From positions 1,674,001 through 1,738,000 of the forward strand of contig NZ_OY782578.1 in assembly GCF_963677945.1 (NCBI RefSeq): a stretch of DNA of 64,000 bases. Direction: 5' to 3'. Position 1 is the stretch's first letter. Every line of letters begins with the position of its first letter. Below are positions 7,315 through 16,585 of this stretch, one piece after another. Under the pieces are notes generated by a model that saw nothing but the letters and a program-made list of their open reading frames with translations, did no database searches and was not told the DNA's origin. The DNA is from an uncultured Bacteroides sp. (GTDB taxonomy: Bacteria > Bacteroidota > Bacteroidia > Bacteroidales > Bacteroidaceae). The position numbers and the translations under genes were made by a program.

Positions 7315-8706
7315 TTATTTGCCAATACAAAAATGCGAAAAAATATTCCCTAAAATTTCATCATTAGATATAGTTCCGGTAATCTCTCCTAAATAATGCA
7401 TACACTCGCGGATATCCTGTGAAAGGAAGTCGCCTGAGATGTTATTATGCAATCCATCTTTTACTCGGTGAATAGAATCGAGGGCATGTACCAATGCTTC
7501 GTAATGGCGAATGTTGGTTACAATCACATCATTCTGAGTAACGGTTGGGAGATTGGCGGTTTTTACTAGCAGGTCTTCTAGCTCAATGGTATTTTCACGG
7601 TTCTTTGCCGAGATAAAGATATGGCTCGATTTATGCTTGATTGCCAGTTTCTCCAGATCGTTTTTCTGTTCTTCGGTGATGAGGTCGCTTTTGTTGAAAA
7701 CCATAATGAGTTGCTTGCCTTTGCACTTTGGCTTGATTTTGGTAGCAAGCTGTTCTATTTGCTCGTGGCTATCGGTGGCAGCAATCATACAAAGTACTAT
7801 TTCTGCCTGATCGAGCTTGCGGAAGGTGCGTTCAATACCGATGCTTTCAATCTTATCGTGTGTCTCACGGATACCGGCTGTGTCGATTAAGCGGAACAGC
7901 GTGCCTTTTATGGTTATGGTGTCTTCAATAACATCGCGGGTAGTGCCGTGAATATCACTGACAATGGCTTTTTCTTCATTGAGCAGCACGTTGAGCAGGG
8001 TGGACTTTCCTGCGTTTGTTTCTCCGATAATGGCTACAGGGATACCATTTTTTATGGCATTACCCACATTGAACGAATCTGCAAGGCGAGTAATGACTTG
8101 CTCTATGTTCTCTGTCAGCTTTAGAAGTGCGTCGCGGTTGGCAAACTCCACATCTTCTTCACTGAAGTCGAGCTCCAGTTCTACCATGGAAACAAAGTTG
8201 AGCAGTTGGGTGCGGAGGTCGGTTAGCTCTTTACTAAATCCACCACGCATCTGACTCATGGCAAGGCGATGGGTTGCCGCAGACGAGGAAGCTATAAGAT
8301 CGGCTACTGCTTCGGCCTGACTAAGGTCCATCTTCCCATTGAGAAAGGCACGTTGTGTAAACTCTCCCGGAAGGGCAGAGCGGCAACCTTTTTCTATAAG
8401 AAGCTGCATGACCTGTTGCAAGATGTACGATGAACCATGACACGATATCTCTGTGGAGTCTTCACCTGTATAAGAGTGGGGGGCACGGAAAAGGCTGACA
8501 AGCACTTCATCTATAACCTCTTCTCCTTTGCAAATTTTTCCAAAGGTGAGGGTGTATGCTTCTTTGTCTTGCAGTTTCACTCTTTCCTGCACGGGCACAA
8601 ATATAGAGCTAGTTATAGCTATGGCTTCGGGGCCTGAGACTCTGATTATGCCGATGGCTCCTCCTTGTGCGGTGGCTACGGCGCAGATTGTATCCTGATT
8701 TATCAT
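7315..8706 (-). CDS. mnmE: tRNA modification GTPase MnmE
   Basis: 463 residues, the usual family length. With MnmG it installs (carboxymethyl)aminomethyl groups on U34 of certain tRNAs. The N-terminal formyl-THF-binding domain starts DTICAVATAQGGAIGIIRVSG. The G domain is inserted in the helical domain: G1 GETNAGKST (~228-236), G2 around GTTRDV, G3 DTAG, G4 NKSD. The C-terminus is the diagnostic CIGK, whose Cys is conserved in the family. It sits 4 bp after the nucleoside phosphorylase and is probably co-transcribed with it. No anomalies. Confidence 0.98.
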   Translation of the reverse strand: MINQDTICAVATAQGGAIGIIRVSGPEAIAITSSIFVPVQERVKLQDKEAYTLTFGKICKGEEVIDEVLVSLFRAPHSYTGEDSTEISCHGSSYILQQVMQLLIEKGCRSALPGEFTQRAFLNGKMDLSQAEAVADLIASSSAATHRLAMSQMRGGFSKELTDLRTQLLNFVSMVELELDFSEEDVEFANRDALLKLTENIEQVITRLADSFNVGNAIKNGIPVAIIGETNAGKSTLLNVLLNEEKAIVSDIHGTTRDVIEDTITIKGTLFRLIDTAGIRETHDKIESIGIERTFRKLDQAEIVLCMIAATDSHEQIEQLATKIKPKCKGKQLIMVFNKSDLITEEQKNDLEKLAIKHKSSHIFISAKNRENTIELEDLLVKTANLPTVTQNDVIVTNIRHYEALVHALDSIHRVKDGLHNNISGDFLSQDIRECMHYLGEITGTISNDEILGNIFSHFCIGK

Positions 8707-8710
8707 CTTG

Positions 8711-9580
8711 TTAAATTCTGTCGAGTACGGTTTTGATTAATGTATCAATAGAGTTTTTATAATTAGGGTTGGCTTCTTTGATAAGACGGTTGGCAATAAC
8801 CATACACACAGTCATGGCTTTGTGACCCATAAGTTTGGCCAGTCCTGCCAGTGCCGAACTTTCCATTTCGAAGTTGGTGATTTTATAACCGTTGTATTCA
8901 AATGACTCTATCTTTTCGTTTTGTTTTGGGTCGGCAAGCGGCACACGAAGTTCGCGTCCTTGCGGTCCGAAGAACCCTCCGGCAGCAATAGTTACACCGT
9001 TTACCATATCTCCCTGGTTTATGCGTGCAATGAGTTCTGCATTGGCATCAATCACATAAGGTGCACAGAGTAAGGGAGACCAGTTCATGTGTTTCTTGAA
9101 TGCCTCTTCAAAAGCAAGATCGCAAGCTTCGTTTCTTCCGGCATAGAAATTAAGTAATCCGTCGAAACCGATTGATTTCTGTGAACAGATATATGTGCCT
9201 ACCGGTGTATTGGGTTGTAATCCGCCACAAGTTCCGATGCGAACAAGTTCGAGGCTACGAAATTCTTTCTTTTCTTCACGGGTGTTGAAATCTATATTGG
9301 CCAATGCATCTAGCTCATTGACCACGATGTCTATATTGTCACATCCTATGCCGGTGGAGAGAACAGTGATTCTTTTTCCTTTGTAAGTACCGGTGATGGT
9401 TCTGAATTCTCTGCTTTCTACCTCAAACTCTTTGTTGTCAAAGTGAGCAGCTACGGTAGCTACTCTGCCCGGATCGCCAACAAGGATAACTTTATCTGCC
9501 AGTTGTTCCGGTTTTACGTGTAGATGAAATACCGAACCGTCGGGGTTTATTATCAATTCTGATTCAGCAAAATATCTCAT
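8711..9580 (-). CDS. Nucleoside phosphorylase (uridine/purine phosphorylase family)
   Basis: 289 residues of the PNP/UDP superfamily, which cleaves nucleosides with phosphate to release base and ribose-1-phosphate. The phosphate-binding loop is VGDPGRV (~34-40). The central RIGTCGGLQP and the C-terminal FEMESSALAGLAKLMGHKAMTVCMVIANR, which binds base and ribose, are both clear. It is longer than E. coli Udp (about 253 residues), with an extended N-terminus. Uridine is a plausible substrate but the specificity is inferred. It is the upstream partner of mnmE (4-bp gap). No promoter consensus is evident in the 86-bp gap upstream, which holds the floA terminator. Confidence 0.88.
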   Translation of the reverse strand: MRYFAESELIINPDGSVFHLHVKPEQLADKVILVGDPGRVATVAAHFDNKEFEVESREFRTITGTYKGKRITVLSTGIGCDNIDIVVNELDALANIDFNTREEKKEFRSLELVRIGTCGGLQPNTPVGTYICSQKSIGFDGLLNFYAGRNEACDLAFEEAFKKHMNWSPLLCAPYVIDANAELIARINQGDMVNGVTIAAGGFFGPQGRELRVPLADPKQNEKIESFEYNGYKITNFEMESSALAGLAKLMGHKAMTVCMVIANRLIKEANPNYKNSIDTLIKTVLDRI

Positions 9581-9614
9581 ATTGTTTCTGTTTTAGGTCA
9601 ATATATAAAAGAAA

Positions 9615-9648
9615 TGTTGCCATAGCTGAGAATACAACAATGGCAACA
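9615..9648 (-). terminator. Terminator after the nfeD-floA operon
   Basis: Perfect 9-bp stem (TGTTGCCAT / ATGGCAACA) with a 16-nt loop, 19 bp past the floA stop, followed on the minus strand by TTTCTTTTATAT. Confidence 0.8.
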
Positions 9649-9666
9649 CTATAAAGCTATCGGATT

Positions 9667-10668
9667 TTATTCGCCAGTCAAAGGCTTCTTTGGTGATGAA
9701 GATACCGGCTTTGCAATAGTTTCGCGCATTGAAGTATCTGCTTCTATGTTCTTTATTTTGCAATAATCCATGATCCCAAGATTGCCGCTTCTGAAAGCAT
9801 CAGCCATAGCCTTTGGAACTTCTGCTTCTGCTTCGATTACCTTTGCACGGGCTTCTTGTGCTTTGGCTTTCATTTCCTGCTCGGAAGCCACAGCCATGGC
9901 ACGACGTTCTTCTGCTTTAGCCTGAGCAATATTCTTATCAGCGTTAGCCTGATCTATCTGAAGTTCGGCACCAATGTTCTTACCAATATCGATATCGGCA
10001 ATATCAATGGAAAGTATTTCGAATGCAGTACCTTGGTCGAGTCCTTTGTGCAACACTACCTTGGAAATGCTGTCCGGATGTTCCAGTACATCTTTATGAC
10101 TGTCTGCAGAACCAATGGAAGCAACAATTCCTTCGCCTACACGGGCAAGAATTGTGTCTTCACCAGCTCCACCCACCAGTCTTTTAATATTGGCACGAAC
10201 TGTTACACGTGCTTTCGTAACTAACTGAATACCATTCTTTGCCACAGCGTAAACAGGAGGTGTGTCAATTACTTTTGGATTAACTGACATCTGCACGGCC
10301 TGGAATACATCACGACCGGCAAGGTCAATGGCTGTAGCCATCTGGAAAGATAATTCGATATTGGCTTTTGAAGCGGAGACTAGTGCATGAACCACTTTTT
10401 CAACATGTCCCCCCGCCAGATAATGGGCTTCCAGTTCGTCACGGGTAATGGTGCTGAGGCCAGCTTTGTGGGCTTCAATCATTGCCGGAACAATGATGTA
10501 TGGCGGAACATTACGTATGCGCATAAGGAATAGTTGCACCAACGATATATTTACTCCTGATACTTTAGCTGAAAGCCAAAGGAAAAATGGTACATAATGA
10601 AAGAAAATGACTAGGAAGAGGATACCTCCTCCAATAAGAATCATCGTCAGAAAAGTAGGACTGATCAT
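9667..10668 (-). CDS. floA: Flotillin-like protein FloA
   Basis: 333 residues, normal for FloA/YqfA. These proteins scaffold ordered membrane microdomains. A single N-terminal membrane hairpin or TM (~7-32) is followed by an SPFH-type region with [21 protein letters not shown]-like sequence and the conserved [15 protein letters not shown] long Ala/Glu/Lys-rich helical region (~230-300, [21 protein letters not shown]) resembles the flotillin coiled coil. The NfeD-type partner is 12 bp upstream in the same operon, the classic flotillin arrangement. No anomalies. Confidence 0.96.
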   Translation of the reverse strand: MISPTFLTMILIGGGILFLVIFFHYVPFFLWLSAKVSGVNISLVQLFLMRIRNVPPYIIVPAMIEAHKAGLSTITRDELEAHYLAGGHVEKVVHALVSASKANIELSFQMATAIDLAGRDVFQAVQMSVNPKVIDTPPVYAVAKNGIQLVTKARVTVRANIKRLVGGAGEDTILARVGEGIVASIGSADSHKDVLEHPDSISKVVLHKGLDQGTAFEILSIDIADIDIGKNIGAELQIDQANADKNIAQAKAEERRAMAVASEQEMKAKAQEARAKVIEAEAEVPKAMADAFRSGNLGIMDYCKIKNIEADTSMRETIAKPVSSSPKKPLTGE

Positions 10669-10680
10669 TTTTTTATCGTA

Positions 10681-11163
10681 TTAGTTTGTAGTTTCTTGTT
10701 TTATTTTCTCTACCAGAATGGTTCCATTGTCGATGCGGGAAACAACGATAGGTGTTTTTTCTTCAATATATCCATCAATGGAGCGAACTTCTACATGGTG
10801 TCCGTTAATATCGGCCATGCCAATCAACGCCAGACGTGTGAATGCTATTCCCTCGTCGCCAACCTTTACACTTTGTTCGGCTTTGTTGTCAACTGTTGAG
10901 GTTATATTTTTTTTAAGAGCCATTTTATCCAGCGTTTTTGACTTCATAAATATAATTAATGAAGCTATGCAGGCAATGGCTGAAGTTGCCAAAGTAATGA
11001 ATCCGGCTGTATTTCCTAAATTGGAAAAAGCAAAATAATTGGCATAGATTAGACAAAAGAATGCACCTATTCCAGCAAAACTGATTCCTGGAATAACAAA
11101 TATTTCAATAAGAAATAAAATGATTCCAGCTATAATAAGTCCTATTATAATAAGTATATCCAT
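10681..11163 (-). CDS. NfeD-family membrane protein
   Basis: 160 residues, the short NfeD form without the N-terminal ClpP-like protease. Three or four transmembrane helices fill residues 1-72. The soluble C-terminus (~95-155) is the OB-fold NfeDC domain (VGDEGIAFTRLALIGMADINGHHVEVRS). Short NfeD proteins pair with flotillin-like proteins and are thought to help organise or recruit to FloA membrane assemblies. It lies directly upstream of floA with a 12-bp gap and carries the operon promoter at 11180-11187. Confidence 0.92.
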   Translation of the reverse strand: MDILIIIGLIIAGIILFLIEIFVIPGISFAGIGAFFCLIYANYFAFSNLGNTAGFITLATSAIACIASLIIFMKSKTLDKMALKKNITSTVDNKAEQSVKVGDEGIAFTRLALIGMADINGHHVEVRSIDGYIEEKTPIVVSRIDNGTILVEKIKQETTN

Positions 11164-11179
11164 ATAATCTTCTTTTTGC

Positions 11180-11187
11180 CAAATATA
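11180..11187 (-). promoter_or_regulatory. -7 promoter element for nfeD-floA (TATATTTG)
   Basis: Minus-strand TATATTTG, 16 bp upstream of the nfeD ATG. Confidence 0.5.
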
Positions 11188-11207
11188 AGTAAAAATATTA
11201 CAATTGT

Positions 11208-12644
11208 CTACTTCTTTAGGAAATTATTTTCTTCGTTACGGATACTGATCTCTAATAATTTTATTTCATAATCCATCTGTTCTACTCTTTTTTCCAAATC
11301 CAGAATACCAGGAGCAAGAGAGTTTTGCTTATCCTTTGTGGATTTGTTATAAGTATCACGTTGTTTCTCCAGTTTCTGAGCCTGTTCTTCAAAATCAGAA
11401 AGAGCTTGTTGCCATTTCTTGACTAGTTCTATAGCCTTTGGAGAAGTGAAATCAGCCTGACGAGTGTATGTAATATTATCATTAATTACGAATTCGAATT
11501 CATTGTTTTCTTTAGCCTGAGGCTTGTTATTTCTAGCTTCTGCCAAACGTTCTTTTGCAGCTTTTACATCCGCTTCTCTTCCTTTCCAGCTCTCTTTTAT
11601 GGAACTTATTTTTGCAAGTGAAATAAGCTTTTCATTATCAGTTGAGTCGTAATCATAAATCTGTTTAGACTCATTTGGAATAAAGATATAGATGCATACT
11701 TTGCCTTCAGGCTGGTAACGGTCAGATGCAAACCAGCCCAGGTTATTGAATTCATCGATTACATACATGTAATCATTGAACGGTGAATTAAATGGCATAC
11801 CTACGTTTTCAGGATTCAGATAATTATCTGTATCGCTATTATAACGGGTAACAAAAATATCATATCCACCCACTGAACCTTTTCCTTTGGATGCGTAGTA
11901 GATGGTGATTCCATCCGACATAACAAACGGATAATTGGCATCACTGCCTGAATTGATTGAGGTAGGAAGTAATGCGGGTTCACTCCATTGATCAAGCAAC
12001 TTGGTTTTGGTGTAAATATTTAAATGATTTCCTTTACCTTTATCGCCATAGTAAAGCTTATTCCCTAATTCTGTTTGATAAACAATACCTTCATTGTTTC
12101 CTTCTGTTTCAAAGAACTCATGAAAAGGAGAAAGTGAGCCAGATTCTTCACTAATTTTATAAGCATTCAGAAAATTGCTCTTATTAACAACAATACTGTC
12201 TATAATGGCAACTATTTCAACTCCTTTTATCATCTGATTTCCTAAGGTTGCTTGTTTTATGGCGTTATCATATTTTTCAGTTGGCTGATTATTTTTTATC
12301 AGCATTGCTTCGTAGGCGCTGAAATTTTCTTCAGCCTCTTCATAGCGATACTGCTCGCTGTATAGTTGACCTAAGTAGCGGAAAGCTTCCTGAATTTTCT
12401 TGCTGGCTCCAACAACTAAATATTTTTCAGCATTATTTTTTTCTCCGGTTTCATAGCAGCATGCACCATACCAAAAATTGTAGTTCGGGTTTTTAGGAGT
12501 ACTTTTTAATAACTTGTAGAATGCAGGTTTTGCCTGTTCAAACTGCCCATTCTTAAATAGCTCTTTAGCTTCTTCCAGGGTTTGAGCAGATATTGAAAAA
12601 GCCGACAGGCAAAAAAGAATAAATATTACATGTTTCTTTTTCAT
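11208..12644 (-). CDS. Secreted TPR and PD40 beta-propeller-like protein
   Basis: 478 residues. The signal peptide ends SISAQ (~21). Residues ~22-135 are TPR-like helices (EAKELFKNGQFEQAKPAFYKLLK). Residues ~190-330 contain WD40/PD40-type blades, with the typical YPFVMSDGITIYYASKGKGSVGGYDIFVT and NSPFNDYMYVID motifs also found in TolB-like and PorE-like Bacteroidetes envelope proteins. A charged coiled coil (~345-478) ends the protein. There is no C-terminal OmpA peptidoglycan-binding domain, so it is not a full PorE. Probably periplasmic; role unknown. Monocistronic, with a promoter element at 12670-12677. Confidence 0.82.
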   Translation of the reverse strand: MKKKHVIFILFCLSAFSISAQTLEEAKELFKNGQFEQAKPAFYKLLKSTPKNPNYNFWYGACCYETGEKNNAEKYLVVGASKKIQEAFRYLGQLYSEQYRYEEAEENFSAYEAMLIKNNQPTEKYDNAIKQATLGNQMIKGVEIVAIIDSIVVNKSNFLNAYKISEESGSLSPFHEFFETEGNNEGIVYQTELGNKLYYGDKGKGNHLNIYTKTKLLDQWSEPALLPTSINSGSDANYPFVMSDGITIYYASKGKGSVGGYDIFVTRYNSDTDNYLNPENVGMPFNSPFNDYMYVIDEFNNLGWFASDRYQPEGKVCIYIFIPNESKQIYDYDSTDNEKLISLAKISSIKESWKGREADVKAAKERLAEARNNKPQAKENNEFEFVINDNITYTRQADFTSPKAIELVKKWQQALSDFEEQAQKLEKQRDTYNKSTKDKQNSLAPGILDLEKRVEQMDYEIKLLEISIRNEENNFLKK

Positions 12645-12669
12645 GCTAGTTTCGTTAAATTAAGAACTT

Positions 12670-12677
12670 CAAAAGTA
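12670..12677 (-). promoter_or_regulatory. -7 promoter element (TACTTTTG)
   Basis: Minus-strand TACTTTTG, 25 bp upstream of the TPR/PD40 start. Confidence 0.5.
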
Positions 12678-12773
12678 CAAAGTTTTTAGTTATTATACGA
12701 ATTACAAATATGCTATTATGTTAATTCTTCTTTAAAAGATTATTTTGCTGTATTTATTCATCTGGTTTTCATG

Positions 12774-12781
12774 TAATTTTG
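12774..12781 (+). promoter_or_regulatory. -7 promoter element deciding the ttcA start (TAATTTTG)
   Basis: TAATTTTG lies 17 bp before the ATG at 12799 and downstream of an in-frame ATG at 12745. It makes the downstream ATG the likely start. Confidence 0.55.
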
Positions 12782-12798
12782 TACCCAATTTAAAGAAT

Positions 12799-13545
12799 AT
12801 GGCGCAGTTTACAGAAGAAGAAAAGATTTATAGACGTGTAGAAACACGGTTTAATAAGGGGGTAGTGAAATATCGTTTGATTGACGAAGGTGATAAAATC
12901 CTTGTTGGACTTTCCGGTGGGAAAGATTCTCTGGCATTATTGGAACTTCTTGGCCGACGTTCAAAGATATTTAAACCTCGTTTTTCTGTTGTGGCTGCTT
13001 ATATTGCCATGACTAATATTCCTTACCAGTCGGATGTGGAGTATCTGAAAAATTATGCAGAATCATTTGGTATTCCTTTTGTGTATAGCGAAACTTCTTT
13101 TGATGCATCGACTGATACTCGTAAGTCTCCTTGTTTTCTTTGTTCATGGAACAGACGGAAAGCTCTTTTTACAGTGGCAAAAGAACAGGGCTGTAACAAA
13201 ATTGCATTAGGTCACCACATGGATGATATTCTGGAAACGCTGCTGATGAATCAGGTTTTTCAGGGTGCCTTCAGTAGTATGCCTCCAAAGCTTGTGATGA
13301 GAAAGTTTGATATGACAATAATCCGTCCGATGTGCCTTATTCCTGAAGCGGATCTTATTGCTCTGGCCGGAGTGAGGAACTTTAAGAAGCAGAAAAAGAA
13401 TTGCCCGTATGAGGTAGATTCTCATCGTTCGGATATGAAAGAGGTGCTTCACTTATTTGAAAAAATGAATCCGGAGGCTCGTTACAGTCTTTGGGGAAGT
13501 ATGAACAATGTACAGACTGATTTATTGCCTGAAATGGGCATTTAA
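12799..13545 (+). CDS. ttcA: tRNA 2-thiocytidine biosynthesis protein (TtcA family)
   Basis: 248 residues from the preferred start MAQFTEEEKIYRR. An upstream in-frame ATG at 12745 would add 18 unconserved hydrophobic residues and sits before the -7 element, so I rejected it. The PP-loop ATP-pyrophosphatase motif is SGGKDS (~39-44). CFLC (~113-116) and a later Cys in KKNCPYE match the three-cysteine 4Fe-4S binding pattern of TtcA. TtcA thiolates C32 of tRNA. GHHMDD is the conserved C-terminal PP-loop element. It is followed 26 bp later by a DMT-family membrane gene. Confidence 0.85.
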   Translation: MAQFTEEEKIYRRVETRFNKGVVKYRLIDEGDKILVGLSGGKDSLALLELLGRRSKIFKPRFSVVAAYIAMTNIPYQSDVEYLKNYAESFGIPFVYSETSFDASTDTRKSPCFLCSWNRRKALFTVAKEQGCNKIALGHHMDDILETLLMNQVFQGAFSSMPPKLVMRKFDMTIIRPMCLIPEADLIALAGVRNFKKQKKNCPYEVDSHRSDMKEVLHLFEKMNPEARYSLWGSMNNVQTDLLPEMGI

Positions 13546-13571
13546 TATAGGGTGTTTTAATATTTAAAATT

Positions 13572-13940
13572 ATGCAAGGTTTTTATTCTATTTTACTTTT
13601 GGTTGTATCGAATGTGTTTATGACGTTTGCTTGGTATGGGCATTTAAAATTGCAGGAAGATAAGGTTATTAGTAACTGGCCTTTAATTGGTGTTATCGCG
13701 TTTTCGTGGAGTATTGCTTTGGCCGAATACATGTGTCAGGTTCCAGCCAATCGGTTAGGATTTAATGGGAATGGTGGTCCTTTTAGTCTGATGCAGTTGA
13801 AGGTTGTGCAGGAGGTGATTACTCTTATTGTTTTTACTGTGTTTTCTACCATGTTATTTAAAGGTGAATCTTTGCATTGGAACCATTTAGCTGCAGGGGC
13901 TTGTCTGGTAATGGCTGTCTATTTTGTTTTTATGAAGTAA
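13572..13940 (+). CDS. DMT-family small membrane protein (DUF486)
   Basis: 122 residues with four predicted helices (~5-25, 38-56, 72-95, 102-120). The motif ALAEYMCQVPANRLGFNGNGGPFSLMQLKVVQE is characteristic of the DUF486/COG3169 family, small multidrug-resistance-like membrane proteins of unknown substrate. It follows ttcA by 26 bp and may be co-transcribed. Family well supported; function unknown. Confidence 0.88.
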   Translation: MQGFYSILLLVVSNVFMTFAWYGHLKLQEDKVISNWPLIGVIAFSWSIALAEYMCQVPANRLGFNGNGGPFSLMQLKVVQEVITLIVFTVFSTMLFKGESLHWNHLAAGACLVMAVYFVFMK

Positions 13941-14050
13941 TTTACCTCGTTTCGTAAGAACACAGAAATGGCATGGTTGCCCGCGCACTTTAAATTATCG
14001 CTTATCAGTCAGCTGTGAATATTTACAAAACTAATGTTTATCCAATAAAA

Positions 14051-14078
14051 AAGGCCAGATTTTTTCAAATCCGGCCTT
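14051..14078 (-). terminator. Terminator of the NfnAB-type gene
   Basis: Twelve-bp arms AAGGCCGGATTT / AAATCTGGCCTT read on the minus strand, with one G-T wobble on that strand only. A minus-strand T-run follows. It may also stop convergent transcription from the DUF486 gene. Confidence 0.85.
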
Positions 14079-14110
14079 TAGTTTATATAAGCTGAAATGC
14101 TTTATGCAAG

Positions 14111-16405
14111 TTATTTGTTTTTGAATTTCTGATCCATTGCTGCTGCAGCTTTACGACCATCACCCATAGCAAGAATAACGGTTGCTCCGCCTCGTACAAT
14201 ATCACCTCCAGCAAAAATCATAGGAATTGACGATTCCATTTCATCGTTCACATTAATGGTTCCTTTTCTTCCTGTTTCCAGTCCTTTAATTGAACTTGGA
14301 ACAATTGGGTTAGGAGATACGCCTACACTGACAATAGCAAGGTCGATATCAATTGTTTCAGTTGCACCTGGTATGGCAACCGGGCTGCGACGGCCGGATG
14401 CATCTGGTTCGCCAAGTTCCATTTTCTGAAGAACTACCTGCTTAACAAATCCGCGTTCGTCAGCAATGTATTCAATTGGGTTATGTAAAGTAAGGAATTC
14501 AATTCCTTCTTCTTTTGCATGCTTAACTTCTTCAAGACGAGCTGGCATCTCTTCTTCCGAACGGCGGTAAATAATCATGGCGCGTTCTGCTCCCAAACGT
14601 TTTGCAGTACGTACAGAGTCCATTGCAGTGTTACCTCCACCGATAACTGCTACATTCTTACCGAAAGCAACAGGAGTATCCGATTCCGGATTCGCCGCAT
14701 CCATAAGATTTACGCGTGTAAGATATTCGTTTGATGAAAGAATATTCAGTGAGTTTTCACCCGGGATATTCATAAAGTTAGGAAGTCCTGCACCGGAAGC
14801 AACATAGAATCCTTTAAATTCTTTTTCCTGTAACTCTTCTACAGTAATTGTTTTTCCGACAATACAGTCTTTTACGAAAGTAACTCCCATCTTTTCGAGG
14901 TTATTGATTTCTACATCAACAATATTGTTTGGCAAACGGAATTCCGGAATACCATATTTAAGTACTCCTCCAATTTCGTGTAATGCTTCGAATACAGTTA
15001 CATCATATCCCAGCTTAGCCATGTCTCCGGCAAAAGATAATCCGGAAGGACCGGAACCGATAACTGCTATTTTAATTCCGTTGCTTTCATCTAAGTCTGG
15101 AACAGATATCTGTCCGCTTTCTCTTTCGAAATCGGCAGCAAAGCGTTCAAGGTGACCGATAGCAACAGCCTCTTTATTCATTTTCTGAACGTAGATACAT
15201 TTTGATTCGCATTGTTTCTCCTGTGGACAAACACGACCGCATACTGCTGGAAGTGCACTTGTTTCTTTAAGAGTTTTGGCTGCTTCGAGCACTTCTCCAC
15301 GTTCAATGTTTTTAACGAACTTAGGAATATTGATTTCTACCGGGCAACCAGATATACAACCAGGATTTACACAATCCAAACAGCGTTTTGCTTCTTGCAT
15401 TGCTTGCTCCAGAGTTAATCCCTGATTAACCTCTTCGCGGTTATGTGAACGATATTCAGGATCGAGTTCGTTCATGTGAACACGAGAAATATCAGAACGT
15501 TCTTTTGCTTTCATGCTTTTACGCAAATCTTCACGCCATGGTGCAGTACGATCTTCAGCATGCTGACTTTTGGAAATTTCGCATTTTGGTGATCCTAACT
15601 TCTTGATTTCTTCTTTTTCAGCATCCTTGAAGGCGCTCATACGTTTAATCATTCCGTCAAAGTCTACCTGATGAGCGTCAAACTCAGGACCATCTACGCA
15701 AACAAACTTAGTTTTTCCTCCTACAGTAACACGACATGCTCCGCACATACCTGTTCCGTCTACCATGATAGTATTCAGAGAAGCTTCCGTAGGTACTTCA
15801 TATTTCTTAGTTAATAAAGATACAAACTTCATCATTACTGCCGGTCCGATAGTAAAACATTTATCGACCTTTTCACGAAGAAGCACTTCCTCAACGCCAA
15901 CAGTAACTACGCCTTTATTACCGTAAGAACCGTCGTCGGTCATAATGATTACTTCATCAGAACTTTCGCGCATCTCTTTTTCAAGAATGATAAGTTCTTT
16001 TGTACGTCCGGCAAGAACAGTTATAACCTTATTGCCTGCAGCCTTTAATGCCTGAACAATTGGTAGAAGAGGAGCTATACCTACACCACCACCAGCACAA
16101 ACCACAGTACCGAAGTTTTCAATATGAGTTGCCTGTCCTAATGGACCTACTACGTCAGTAATATATTCTCCAACTTCAAGATTACATAGTTTTGTCGAAG
16201 AAAGTCCCACTTCCTGAACAACAAGGGTGATAGTTCCTTTGTTTAGGTCTGCTCCGGCAATGGTTAATGGCATACGTTCGCCTTTTTCTCCAACGCGGAC
16301 AATAACGAAGTGTCCGGCTTTGCGGGAGCGAGCAATCAATGGAGCTTCAATTTCCAGCTTAAAGACTTTCTCTGAGAAGTGTTCTTTATTAATTATTTTA
16401 TTCAT
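14111..16405 (-). CDS. Fused NfnAB-type ferredoxin-NADP oxidoreductase / GltD-like flavoprotein
   Basis: 764 residues. Residues 1-~280 are a ferredoxin-NADP reductase-like subunit: an FAD/NAD domain (VCAGGGVGIAPLLPI) and a 2Fe-2S cysteine cluster around CGACRVTVGGKTKFVC (~219-234). Residues ~300-764 are GltD-like. They carry 4Fe-4S cysteines CLDCVNPGCISGCP (~340-353) and CGRVCPQEKQCESKC (~390-402), an FAD motif IGSGPSGLSFAGD (~450) and an NADPH motif GGGNTAMDSVRTAKRLG (~588). Separate NfnA and NfnB subunits make an electron-bifurcating NADH-dependent reduced-ferredoxin:NADP oxidoreductase; here they are one chain. SudAB-type activity is an alternative. A good promoter lies at 16462-16492. Confidence 0.9.
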   Translation of the reverse strand: MNKIINKEHFSEKVFKLEIEAPLIARSRKAGHFVIVRVGEKGERMPLTIAGADLNKGTITLVVQEVGLSSTKLCNLEVGEYITDVVGPLGQATHIENFGTVVCAGGGVGIAPLLPIVQALKAAGNKVITVLAGRTKELIILEKEMRESSDEVIIMTDDGSYGNKGVVTVGVEEVLLREKVDKCFTIGPAVMMKFVSLLTKKYEVPTEASLNTIMVDGTGMCGACRVTVGGKTKFVCVDGPEFDAHQVDFDGMIKRMSAFKDAEKEEIKKLGSPKCEISKSQHAEDRTAPWREDLRKSMKAKERSDISRVHMNELDPEYRSHNREEVNQGLTLEQAMQEAKRCLDCVNPGCISGCPVEINIPKFVKNIERGEVLEAAKTLKETSALPAVCGRVCPQEKQCESKCIYVQKMNKEAVAIGHLERFAADFERESGQISVPDLDESNGIKIAVIGSGPSGLSFAGDMAKLGYDVTVFEALHEIGGVLKYGIPEFRLPNNIVDVEINNLEKMGVTFVKDCIVGKTITVEELQEKEFKGFYVASGAGLPNFMNIPGENSLNILSSNEYLTRVNLMDAANPESDTPVAFGKNVAVIGGGNTAMDSVRTAKRLGAERAMIIYRRSEEEMPARLEEVKHAKEEGIEFLTLHNPIEYIADERGFVKQVVLQKMELGEPDASGRRSPVAIPGATETIDIDLAIVSVGVSPNPIVPSSIKGLETGRKGTINVNDEMESSIPMIFAGGDIVRGGATVILAMGDGRKAAAAMDQKFKNK

Positions 16406-16461
16406 AAAAGTAGAAATATGATATTTATATTAGATTTATAATTTCAGTATGTCGCTATTGG

Positions 16462-16492
16462 CAAAGGTAATCTTATTGTTTTTTATATCAAA
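16462..16492 (-). promoter_or_regulatory. Promoter, TTTG-N19-TACCTTTG
   Basis: Read on the minus strand, TTTG (16489-16492) is followed after 19 nt by TACCTTTG (16462-16469). This is a full Bacteroides -33/-7 match, about 57 bp upstream of the NfnAB-type start. Confidence 0.75.
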
Positions 16493-16514
16493 ACTATGAC
16501 TATAAAAAAACAAA

Positions 16515-16547
16515 AGCGTTTCACTACACTTAACATAGTAAAACGCT
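16515..16547 (-). terminator. Terminator of serS
   Basis: Twelve-bp arms (16515-16526 / 16536-16547) with a single T-G wobble on the minus strand only, followed by TTTTGTTTTTTTATA, 39 bp past the serS stop. Confidence 0.85.
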
Positions 16548-16585
16548 CTGGTTTTTGCTTATTTAATTCCCTTTTTGGGGATTAC

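Noticed and set aside
12745-12798. Upstream ATG for ttcA
   Set aside because: It precedes the -7 element at 12774, and the added residues are hydrophobic and unconserved-looking.
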